Origin: CAYYKD01 sp964471825
GTDB taxonomy: Bacteria; Spirochaetota; GWE2-31-10; CAYYKD01
Direction of reading: 5' to 3'
Length of the DNA stretch: 64,000 nucleotides
Assembly: GCA_964471825.1 (NCBI GenBank)
Contig: CAYYKD010000012.1
Span: 1 to 64,000 of the forward strand
The notes under the pieces are model-generated. The model did no database searches. It saw only the letters and a list, made by a program, of their open reading frames with translations, and was not told the DNA's origin. The position numbers were made by a program, and so were the translations under genes. Positions 45,265 to 53,213 of this stretch are shown one piece after another. How positions within the stretch are numbered: the stretch's first letter is position 1; every line of letters begins with the position of its first letter.

Positions 45265-46215
45265 TTATGCATATTTATTCACCTCACCCATCTTTTTTAT
45301 CTCCGCAAGCCACTTATCACGGATATTCGCAGGGCTCACGATCTCACCGCACGAGCCGTGTCTTAAAACACGCCCTATAAGTTCATCCTCAAATCCAACA
45401 GGTAAACTTATCTCAATGTATTCACCGCGATTGTTTTTGCCGGTTTTAAGTTTCTGATCCTTGTGCCAGATCTGATTTTTTATCCGTATAGATACAGGGT
45501 GGTAAAATCTCACCGTTGCAATAACGACCTTTGAGCTTTTTGCAATCCCGAATGAGCCCTCGACAAACTCATTTACCTCTTTCGGGTCAATGTTGCCGGT
45601 AAACCGATCTTGGGTCTTTGCAAGGTTGGTGATCCTCGACAATGAGAATACCCGTAAACCCTTTTTGTCGGTATCAAAACCGGCGATATACCACTTGCCG
45701 TTATTGTGAATCAACTTCATCGGCTCAAGTTTTCGCTCACCTGTTGTCCCGTCAGCCTTCTCATAATCAAACCGGACAACATTCTTCTTGACCATCGCTC
45801 TTACTATGTGCTTGAAATGCTCCTCATTGACAGGTTCATATTCTGAAACCTCATAGACAACATCGTCTTTGATGTAGGTATAATCACGGGGCAGAAGTGC
45901 GGAGATTTCCCGTAGAATCGATTGTGAAAAAACAGGTGCATAGTTGTTGGACTCCAATAGATTCTTAATCATAATATATGACAAAAGCATCCGCTCATCA
46001 CACATATTAAACAGGTCAAACACCTGTTCATAGATGTACCCGCCTGCTTTTTTTGAATACACAATCGGTGCAAGCAAGCGATCACGAATATAAACGATAT
46101 CTCGCTTAACCGTCCTATCATCGACCTCAAACTCCTCTATAATCTGAGCAGTCGTTACCTTGTCATACTCCCTTATCATCCTGTCAATATATACAACCCG
46201 TTCTAATTGCGACAT
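45265..46215 (-). CDS. WYL-domain transcriptional regulator (paralogue of 15000-15953)
   Basis: A 316-residue regulator closely similar to the one at 15.0 kb. The N-terminal helix-turn-helix is ITAQ-type (TTAQIIEEFEVDDRTVKRDI), the WYL core has GKWYIAGFDTDKKGLRVFSLSRI, and the C-terminus ends in GRVLRHGSCGEIVSPANIRDKW. The two proteins share whole blocks such as QIWHKDQKL / QVWHKDQKM. It is followed by the vapB gene and preceded by two unknown genes on the same strand. It may control, or be controlled by, the shared 13-bp motif. Confidence 0.9.
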   Translation of the reverse strand: MSQLERVVYIDRMIREYDKVTTAQIIEEFEVDDRTVKRDIVYIRDRLLAPIVYSKKAGGYIYEQVFDLFNMCDERMLLSYIMIKNLLESNNYAPVFSQSILREISALLPRDYTYIKDDVVYEVSEYEPVNEEHFKHIVRAMVKKNVVRFDYEKADGTTGERKLEPMKLIHNNGKWYIAGFDTDKKGLRVFSLSRITNLAKTQDRFTGNIDPKEVNEFVEGSFGIAKSSKVVIATVRFYHPVSIRIKNQIWHKDQKLKTGKNNRGEYIEISLPVGFEDELIGRVLRHGSCGEIVSPANIRDKWLAEIKKMGEVNKYA

Positions 46216-46241
46216 CTTGTTTCTCCCTGATTTAAGTCTGT

Positions 46242-46625
46242 TTAAATCTTCTTAAGCCCGTTAACAAGCTCAAGCGAACTTGTTTTTCCTTTAAAATGTT
46301 TCAATATCGGTTTCCTGTTTTTTAATGTAAACTTTTTTATTGCGGCGATCTCATCATTTGTAAGCCGGTAACCCGATTCATTCAACTCAATAGAGTCTGA
46401 AAGGCTATCACCTGAGATCATCACTTCCGGTTTTCTATCAAGCGTTACAAAATAGCAGAATGTTTTGTATTCAAGTAAAAACAGGGGTTTAAGTATCGCA
46501 GGAAGGAAAAACCCGGATATAAAATATGCCCTACCGTGCGTCCCAAAATTATCAAGATCAATAGGAGATAATTCGAACCCTATATCCGATAAACTTAATG
46601 TTTTAAATAACGATCTTGAAAGCAT
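46242..46625 (-). CDS. Protein of unknown function
   Basis: I do not recognise this 127-residue protein. It has a moderately hydrophobic stretch (FISGFFLPAILKPLFLLEYKTFCYFVTL) that could be a buried core and a basic C-terminus. It lies between a repeat-containing unknown protein and the WYL regulator on the same strand with gaps of less than 30 bases, so the three probably form one transcript. Confidence 0.65.
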   Translation of the reverse strand: MLSRSLFKTLSLSDIGFELSPIDLDNFGTHGRAYFISGFFLPAILKPLFLLEYKTFCYFVTLDRKPEVMISGDSLSDSIELNESGYRLTNDEIAAIKKFTLKNRKPILKHFKGKTSSLELVNGLKKI

Positions 46626-46643
46626 ACAAACCCCTATATAATT

Positions 46644-47480
46644 TTAAAATCCCATCTCAAGAATCATATCGTCAAAGTTATCAAAATCCCGACCATCCCA
46701 ATGCCAGATAAACTCATTAACCATATTATTGTTGATATATGTTTTAACCGTATCAAGTGATGATTTTACCTTTTTATACCGTTCAAGTAAAACAGTTTCG
46801 CTCATATCTTCCGAAATATTCTGCCATTTGGTAAGCTCGTTACAGGTCTTTGCGATCTTCTTAAACGGTTTATACACAACAACCGGAAACACCTCGTCTG
46901 TCGAATCTGATGTGATCTTAAAATCATACTTAGACTCATCGATAAAGGAATCATCGATAAAGGAATCATCGATAAAGGAATCATCGATAAAATCATCGGT
47001 AAATAGCCTGTCCCCACTTAAAGGATTATCAGCAGAATCAAACACCATCTCAACTGTTTTATTTTTCGATTGTCTATATGTAGTAATTCTCTTTGATCTA
47101 ATCTTGATATCGCAGTCACTTGCACCAAGCATGGCACCAAAGACACCCGATCGTTTATTCTCAAAATACCCGACAAACTCATCTTTAGACCTTTGGATAA
47201 ACTCTAATCTTGCTTCATCAACCAGATCCAACTCACTGTATAGCGATCTTACCTCATCAACAGCACCTGCATACTCTTTCTCAAGCTCAGGCAGTTCTTT
47301 TAAAATCTGCTCTTTTGACATACCGCTATAATCCGCCTCGACCTCCCCGCCGAACAAATCAACTCCCCTCTGAGCTTCAAGTGATTTTCGTAGCGCCTCT
47401 GCAAATGGGCTTTTCTCTTCATTAATAGCTTCTTGATTAATAGCTTCTTGATTAATAACTTCTTCATTTGTGTAAAACAT
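46644..47480 (-). CDS. Protein of unknown function with two tandem-repeat segments
   Basis: I do not recognise this 278-residue acidic protein. The first residues contain three copies of INQEA from a 15-bp repeat, and the middle has SFIDDSFIDDSFID from another 15-bp repeat. A coiled-coil stretch (ELPELEKEYAGAVDEVRSLYSEL) lies between. The start is ATG 47480 because AAGGAGG lies six bases upstream; an in-frame upstream codon gives a 287-residue form that includes the ribosome site. It is the first gene of the trio ending in the WYL regulator; a copy of the 13-bp motif lies 58 bases upstream. Confidence 0.7.
   Translation of the reverse strand: MFYTNEEVINQEAINQEAINEEKSPFAEALRKSLEAQRGVDLFGGEVEADYSGMSKEQILKELPELEKEYAGAVDEVRSLYSELDLVDEARLEFIQRSKDEFVGYFENKRSGVFGAMLGASDCDIKIRSKRITTYRQSKNKTVEMVFDSADNPLSGDRLFTDDFIDDSFIDDSFIDDSFIDESKYDFKITSDSTDEVFPVVVYKPFKKIAKTCNELTKWQNISEDMSETVLLERYKKVKSSLDTVKTYINNNMVNEFIWHWDGRDFDNFDDMILEMGF
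46936..46992. repeat. 15-bp in-frame tandem repeat (SFIDD)
   Basis: Nearly four copies of TCATCGATAAAGGAA, encoding the repeat D-S-F-I-D on the minus strand. Confidence 0.9.
47421..47465. repeat. 15-bp in-frame tandem repeat (INQEA)
   Basis: Three copies of ATTAATAGCTTCTTG (the third imperfect), encoding the repeat I-N-Q-E-A near the N-terminus of the same gene. Confidence 0.88.
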
Positions 47481-47537
47481 AGTAAACCTCCTTAAGTAAA
47501 CCGCCATAAGATAATACTAATATAATACACACGATAT

Positions 47538-47550
47538 GTCATATTGTGTC
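47538..47550 (-). promoter_or_regulatory. Accessory-region 13-bp motif, copy 7
   Basis: Minus-strand GACACAATATGAC. CGACAC is followed after 18 bases by TATTAT, the same layout as copy 1, and would serve the minus-strand operon starting at 47480. Confidence 0.45.
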
Positions 47551-47599
47551 GTGATGAAATAAATTACCAGTCTATGCAACCTCAACATATAAATATATG

Positions 47600-48637
47600 T
47601 CAACGAGAATACTTATTTTTTAGATATTTCTTTGCGTTTTTCATTCCGCCAAAATCCTTAAACATATTTTTAGTTTTTTCTCTTTCAATCTCCTTAGAGT
47701 TCATTCCCTCATATCCGCTCTCTTTTAAAAGTCTAAAATAATTGTTTAACCGCTTCTCTGACAACAATCCCATATCTACTGCATTTCTAACAGCACACCC
47801 GGGTTCTTCATTATGAGTACAATCCCTAAATCTGCACTTTGATGAGAGCATATCAATATCTTCATAAACCGTAGTAATATTTGTATTTTCAACTCCGACC
47901 TCTCTCATGCCCGGCGTGTCTATAACAGCGGCTCCATTGGGCAAAAAGAACAAATCTCGCCGGGTAGTTGTATGCTTCCCTTTAGAATTTCTATCTAGTT
48001 CGCCTACCTTGAGAATATCAGTTCTTAATAAACGGTTTATTAAAGAAGATTTGCCTGTGCCGGAAGACCCGACAAATACAACTGTTTCATTTGGTTTAAT
48101 GCATGACTCTAATGCAAGATGCCCGCATTCTTGATTTGAGGATGTAATAACTGTATCGATCCCGATAGCAACACTATTTATCTCAATGATTTTTTCATTA
48201 ATATTATCACTAAGATCAGACTTTGTTAACACGATAACCGGTATAGACCTGCAATCCCATGCGATAGCTATATAACGCTCAAGCCTGTTCAAATTAAAAT
48301 CTCTATCAAGTGCTATACAAATCAAAACTTTGTCAACATTTGCAGCTATTGGTTGATAATCATTTGAACTACCCGGCCTTGCCCTTTTTACAAGTGAACT
48401 TCTCGCTAATACCTCTTTGATTAAACCATATCCACCATTGTCGCTATCTCTATCTATTTTTACATAGTCACCGACAACAGGAAAGTCCCAGCTTCCTTGT
48501 GCGTCAAATATAATCTTACCGGATACATTGCATAGAAATTCATTTTGACGAACAATAACCCTATATAAGTTTTTATATTGCCCGATTATCCTGCCTGAGA
48601 ATAAATATTCATTTTCTAAATCATTTTTAGTATTCAT
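47600..48637 (-). CDS. rsgA: Ribosome small-subunit biogenesis GTPase RsgA
   Basis: Circularly permuted GTPase that checks late maturation of the 30S ribosomal subunit. An N-terminal OB-fold is followed by the permuted order G4 (LTKSDL), G1 (GSSGTGKSSL) and G3 (DTPGMREVG), with the family-specific KGKHTTTRRDLFFL between. The C-terminal zinc site reads CRFRDCTHNEEPGC. 345 residues is normal. GGGGG precedes the ATG. It marks the return to core genome at the right end of the accessory region. Confidence 0.95.
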   Translation of the reverse strand: MNTKNDLENEYLFSGRIIGQYKNLYRVIVRQNEFLCNVSGKIIFDAQGSWDFPVVGDYVKIDRDSDNGGYGLIKEVLARSSLVKRARPGSSNDYQPIAANVDKVLICIALDRDFNLNRLERYIAIAWDCRSIPVIVLTKSDLSDNINEKIIEINSVAIGIDTVITSSNQECGHLALESCIKPNETVVFVGSSGTGKSSLINRLLRTDILKVGELDRNSKGKHTTTRRDLFFLPNGAAVIDTPGMREVGVENTNITTVYEDIDMLSSKCRFRDCTHNEEPGCAVRNAVDMGLLSEKRLNNYFRLLKESGYEGMNSKEIEREKTKNMFKDFGGMKNAKKYLKNKYSR

Positions 48638-48672
48638 TTATAACCCCCATAATTTAATTAAAAAGTGAAAAT

Positions 48673-48709
48673 GGAGGTATATACATTACTTTATATTGTA
48701 CACACCTCC
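48673..48709 (-). other. 13-bp stem-loop in the rsgA leader
   Basis: Read on the minus strand, GGAGGTGTGTACA pairs with TGTATATACCTCC (two G-U pairs) around an 11-base loop, 36 bases before the rsgA start. The lower stem hides a GGAGG. It is followed by TTTTCACTTTTT, so it could be a terminator or a leader control element. Confidence 0.5.
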
Positions 48710-48930
48710 GGTGTTGCTACAATATCCGATATACTATTAGACATAAAAACTCCTTGTTGATTTGTTAGATTTAAATCTATAACAAATATTTAAAGAAAAC
48801 AACAAATTTATTTTTAGTATTAGAGTCTCATTAGAGAGCCTCACTAGAAATTACTCTTTAGAAATAACTATAGAAATTACTCTTTTTTTTTATTGTAAAT
48901 TTACAAAATTATTTATATAATTTTTCAGTT

Positions 48931-51444
48931 ATGAAAAAAGCTCATATTTTACAGTTTTTAAACATATTTCAAAACTCAACTAGAAAGATCTTCACCATAC
49001 TATTCACAATAATAGCAACTACTACCTACAGCGACCCGCTCGCTGCGGATGCAACTGCGGCTCGATACAGAACAGGTGTGCCGGAAGTGATCATCTCATC
49101 TGTTCCTGATCATATTCAAAAAGGGGTATTCTCTGATCCTGATAGATTTTTACCGGAATTAACAGGTTTTCTCAGATCAGGTACTGATGACAAGTTTTTG
49201 ATTGTCAAGAGGTTCAATGACTGGATAGTTGATAATATAGCCTATGATTCAGACCTATTCTATGGACTTGCAACCTCTACTTCTCAAAAACCAACAGCTG
49301 TTTTACCAAATAAGAGAACAACCTGCGGCGGTTTTGCTAATCTGTTTAAGGAGATGTGCAGGCTATCCGATATAGAATGTGTCTACATAAGAGGCTCTTC
49401 GCGTGGCTACAGGACAGAAAAAGGCCCTTCAGGACATGCCTGGAATGCAGTAAAGATCAACAACAAATGGTATATAGTCGATGTTACAGCCAATAATAGA
49501 ATGGGCTATTTTCAAAAAAAATTCTCAGATAAAAGAAAATACCATAATACATCACTATTCATTCACCCTGATGCTAAGATACTGATTAACTACCCTGATA
49601 ATCCAGAATACAAATTTACAGATAAGGCGATATCATTAGACGATTTCTTAAATTCGCCGTCATTCTCAATCTTTGGCATTAAGTATAATATTGAATTCAA
49701 AACAGATATCGGATCACTTATCTCCAGAGATTCTTTCCCGCTCGTCGGCGGCAGACAGCAAACAATAAAGGATGTCATAAAAACCAATAGAAATACTATA
49801 TCCATCGAGGTTGCAGCTCCATCAACCGTGCGTTTTACGGCAAGCATCAAACCGCTTGACACCTCCAGATTTGATGAGTTTGAAGAGATGGCTGCAATAG
49901 CAGACGAGGAGATTAACTATAGCCTTCACTCACATTTCTATAAGGAAAACTCCGGCTACTTCTTCAATTTTTCCGCTCCATCAAAAGGGCTTTTCCGGGT
50001 AAATATCTCTGCTCGATTTACCGATCGTGATGACAACTTTCAGACCATCTATTCATTTGTCATTTCCGAGTCTTCCGGACAGGGTGAAATTTTACCAAAG
50101 CAAAATATTCTCTATAAACAACACTATTTCGAGGCATACGGTCTTGAGATACTCTCTGACAATCTTTTGAGTATCAACAAAGATGGGTATTATTCTATTC
50201 ATCTTAAAACCCCTGAAAACATCCTAACCTTTGCCTCTGTAAGAGATAGGAAAAACAAAACTATCCCAGGAATGACCTACAAAAACCATCCTCCCGGTTA
50301 TATCGAATATTTATTTAAGATTCCTGATACAGGAGAACATCTGATTAAGATTCATGCAAAGAGAGACGGCGAACCAAACTACAATACCGCCCTTGAGCTT
50401 CGTCCTACAAATATATCTAAAAATTCTAACCATTTTCCGCCGACAAACCGGCTCTATTTTAAAGAAGGATTCAATAAAAACGGGTTTACTCTTGAACAAA
50501 CTAATATTTCACCCAAAAATAATCAGAGCGATATCTACACTGTCAACATCAAAGCACAACCGGATTATCTAGTATCAGGAGGTGTGTACGGGGCTGATTC
50601 CAAAAATCAAACTGATCATTTCATACGGGACATTGACGGTGATAGTTACAACCTCTATTTCACACAACCGATGGTCGGTCAGATTTATCATGCCAAGATA
50701 TTTCAAATAGACAACCAAAAAAAGTACAACACCATAGCCGAATTTTATCTAGATAGCAAACAAGCAGGCAATAAACTGCCATTACCCGGTATGTTTTGCA
50801 GGCAACCGCTGTTCAAGACATACAATATGAAAATTCTATCTGAGAATATCACAGTTGATGATAAATCTAACTATTTTCATATACAGGTTGACCGCGGTGA
50901 AGCCCTATTCTTAAGTACCACAGCACTTGATAACAATAACAAGTCAATCCCTGAAAACTACTCATACAGCTCTGAACAGGACGGCATCTACAACTTCCAC
51001 TATTCTTCAAATAATAGCTCATCAAATAATAGTGATGATTGGCTTGGCAAGATCTATGCGGCCGGAGAGGATGGCAAGATGTCAACAGCCGCTATCTTTA
51101 AACCGCAAACTAATATTATTAAAAAAACGCCTCTTCCGCCTCAGGGCAAATTATCGTTATTAAACAACTTCTATACTTATGAATGTAGATTGATAAGTGA
51201 AAATCTGTTAAAAACAGATGAATTTTCAGAGATTACTATCTCTCTACAACCCGAATACACTTTGAGGTGCAGTCTACAGGATGATGCAGGAAAACACTAC
51301 AGCAAGGAATTCTTCCTGGATTCATTACCTGACAATAAATGGCTTATAAGGCTAAATAGACAGCCAAACAATGGCCGGGTTCTGAAAATATTTATTAAAA
51401 ATAGTGAAGGCAAGTCATACCTAGTTGGCAAATATCGAATTTAA
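48931..51444 (+). CDS. Exported protein with transglutaminase-like domain
   Basis: An 837-residue protein with an N-terminal signal sequence (about 1-33). The transglutaminase/protease-like fold (about 80-190) carries the catalytic Cys in TTCGGFANLFKEM, His in GPSGHAWNAVKI and Asp in WYIVDVTANN. The remaining ~600 residues are beta-rich and repetitive in architecture: about four related modules beginning like 'LPKQNILYKQHYFEAYGLEILSDN', 'LPLPGMFCRQPLFKTYNMKIL' and 'LPPQGKLSLLNNFYTYECRLI'. This is reminiscent of bacterial surface or cell-wall proteins containing this domain. It precedes the split gene at 51469. Substrate unknown. Confidence 0.85.
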   Translation: MKKAHILQFLNIFQNSTRKIFTILFTIIATTTYSDPLAADATAARYRTGVPEVIISSVPDHIQKGVFSDPDRFLPELTGFLRSGTDDKFLIVKRFNDWIVDNIAYDSDLFYGLATSTSQKPTAVLPNKRTTCGGFANLFKEMCRLSDIECVYIRGSSRGYRTEKGPSGHAWNAVKINNKWYIVDVTANNRMGYFQKKFSDKRKYHNTSLFIHPDAKILINYPDNPEYKFTDKAISLDDFLNSPSFSIFGIKYNIEFKTDIGSLISRDSFPLVGGRQQTIKDVIKTNRNTISIEVAAPSTVRFTASIKPLDTSRFDEFEEMAAIADEEINYSLHSHFYKENSGYFFNFSAPSKGLFRVNISARFTDRDDNFQTIYSFVISESSGQGEILPKQNILYKQHYFEAYGLEILSDNLLSINKDGYYSIHLKTPENILTFASVRDRKNKTIPGMTYKNHPPGYIEYLFKIPDTGEHLIKIHAKRDGEPNYNTALELRPTNISKNSNHFPPTNRLYFKEGFNKNGFTLEQTNISPKNNQSDIYTVNIKAQPDYLVSGGVYGADSKNQTDHFIRDIDGDSYNLYFTQPMVGQIYHAKIFQIDNQKKYNTIAEFYLDSKQAGNKLPLPGMFCRQPLFKTYNMKILSENITVDDKSNYFHIQVDRGEALFLSTTALDNNNKSIPENYSYSSEQDGIYNFHYSSNNSSSNNSDDWLGKIYAAGEDGKMSTAAIFKPQTNIIKKTPLPPQGKLSLLNNFYTYECRLISENLLKTDEFSEITISLQPEYTLRCSLQDDAGKHYSKEFFLDSLPDNKWLIRLNRQPNNGRVLKIFIKNSEGKSYLVGKYRI

Positions 51445-51468
51445 ACTTAAATTAGACAGGTGTATTTA

Positions 51469-52916
51469 ATGATTTTAATGAAACCGTATTTCGTAATAAG
51501 AAGATTTCTTTTCAATGTGCTATTATCTATAGTATTATCTATACTCAAGTTATACAATCATAATTATCGAAAACCCGGTAGATTAATAGATGCAATTACC
51601 TGCAGACTTATAAATGTGATAGTCCGGAATGCAGACTCAAGTAATATATCACTTCGCAAATTAGCAATAATCCTACTTGGCATTGAATCTATCAGAGAAA
51701 ACAACTTTGATAAGGTTTTGATAAACATATTCAACAAAATAGACCCTGCACTGTTGTCTGTACTTCTGCCTGTTGTTCTGGCTAATAATTGTTCTATAAA
51801 CAACCTTACCTACCTAAATGATTCGCTAAACAATAAGACATTCAGCAAGATGCTTGAGCTTCTTGAACAGAACGATTACTACGGATGTCATAGAGAAGAC
51901 CTGATAAGAGCTGTCTTAAAAAAAGTAGCAAATTTCACAGACTATGATCCCAAATCAATCTCAATGGCAATTAGGACAGGGATTCTTACACTCTTCTCTA
52001 CAAACCCGACTGTAAGAGCAGTTGGAACATTTGAGTTGCCNNNNNNNNNNCTACCCGGGTCTTTGAGCATTTCAATAAAAAAATCTCATCCGGACAAACA
52101 ATAGAGATTGAAACACTTGAAAATCTGCAGAATTCAGATTTTTTTGTTGCAGCTACCCCGGATGACTCGGCTAAAATTGAAGCCTTAAAACTCGAATACC
52201 TCAAAGAAAACGATACAAATGATAATACCACATCCGCACCTGAATCAAGTGACTCCATTACAGACACACTGACCGGCTCCCCGACAAACTCGCTAATGAG
52301 ATCAAATAATGATATATTTTTAGACCTGATTTCAAGCGGATCAGAAAGTTTAAAGTTATTTATAGAGAAATCAATTACACTTTCATCAAGGATAAATGAT
52401 GATCTGACCGGCAGCGAAAGGGTTGCCGAGTTAGCCGATACATTTAGTGAAAAAGAGATCGCCCTTTTAACCGGCATTTTTCAGGTTCAATTCAGACGGC
52501 TCTCATTTGAAAAAATTCAAAACGAAAATTTTGAATCTCTCTACGACAAATATTTTCATCTATTTACCTCAAACAATAAGCTCGACTTCATCATCTCTTC
52601 AGGTTCTGCCTATGATGATTTTGCATACACAATCCCCCCTCTTGATGACACTCACGAAGTCTATGTAGATCCTGATAAACAAGAATCTATTTTACAAGAC
52701 CCTATTTCACAAGAGTCACCTATAAACCCTGATACACTAAATAAAACAATTACTGAAACCGACTTAACCAATGATATAACAACTAATTTGCCGGTTGTTG
52801 AGAAAAAACCCGACACTGACATTGCTTATACTAATATCATCCGGATAACTCAAAGCTTTGATAATGAAACTCTAATAAATGCACTTTTATCAGATGAAGA
52901 TTTTGAGCTGTTATAA
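51469..52916 (+). CDS. Unknown protein split by an assembly gap
   Basis: The gap of ten N at 52041 divides one gene. The frame to the left runs from ATG 51469 (AGG upstream) with a hydrophobic N-terminal segment (about 8-28: FVIRRFLFNVLLSIVLSILKLY) and a helical repeat-like body. To the right an open frame in a different phase continues without a stop from 52053 to 52916 (TRVFEHFNKKI and so on, then Ser/Thr/Asp-rich). The true gap length therefore must differ from ten bases. I do not recognise the protein. The C-terminus is acidic and low-complexity. The gene follows the transglutaminase gene by about 24 bases and is probably co-transcribed. Confidence 0.65.
52041..52050. other. Assembly gap (10 N), frame not preserved
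   Basis: Ten N bases; the coding frame before and after them is different, so the gap length is a placeholder. Confidence 0.99.
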
Positions 52917-52930
52917 ATCATTTTTTATAA

Positions 52931-52960
52931 AATAGGTATTAATAGGTATTAATAGGTATG
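52931..52960. repeat. 10-bp tandem repeat, three copies
   Basis: Three adjacent copies of AATAGGTATT/G just after the stop codon of the split gene. Confidence 0.85.
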
Positions 52961-53095
52961 AAAAGAATCGGGGATACTAAAATAGACGGAAAAATGGTAT
53001 ATGAAAAATACCAAACAGTAACTTTTTAGTTGATGCTCCAAAAAAATATCATAATTTGAATATAATAGTTGATTTTTTTTTATAAAATTATATAT

Positions 53096-53122
53096 TAAAG
53101 AGCGTGGGTTTCTTGCCTGATT
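53096..53122 (+). promoter_or_regulatory. Candidate sigma-28 promoter of the chemotaxis operon
   Basis: TAAAGAGC, an 11-base spacer and GCCTGATT, against the consensus TAAAGTTT-N11-GCCGATAA: TAAAG and GCC-GAT are kept at exact spacing. It lies about 90 bases before cheA, a usual place for flagellar-class control of chemotaxis genes. Confidence 0.5.
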
Positions 53123-53213
53123 CAAAACTTGATTTGTCGGCACGAAATTGTTTTTTTAAATTATTATATAACGATATAGGTTTTACATATTTGTTTACTA
53201 ATGGGAGTACAAG

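Noticed and set aside
46936..46992. CRISPR-like repeat
   Set aside because: The units are directly adjacent without spacers and keep the reading frame; a simple tandem repeat.
46729..47331. 200-residue plus-strand ORF with SSIKESSIKESS repeats
   Set aside because: Antisense of the tandem repeat in the minus-strand gene that has a perfect ribosome site.
42683..47550. Interpretation of the 13-bp motif copies as integron attC-like cassette boundaries
   Set aside because: The core sites and long imperfect hairpins of attC are missing, and genes are on both strands; an operator or small dispersed repeat is simpler.
48672..48761. 29-codon plus-strand ORF in the rsgA leader (MEVYTLLYIVHTSG...)
   Set aside because: No ribosome site, overlaps the stem-loop, no recognisable peptide.
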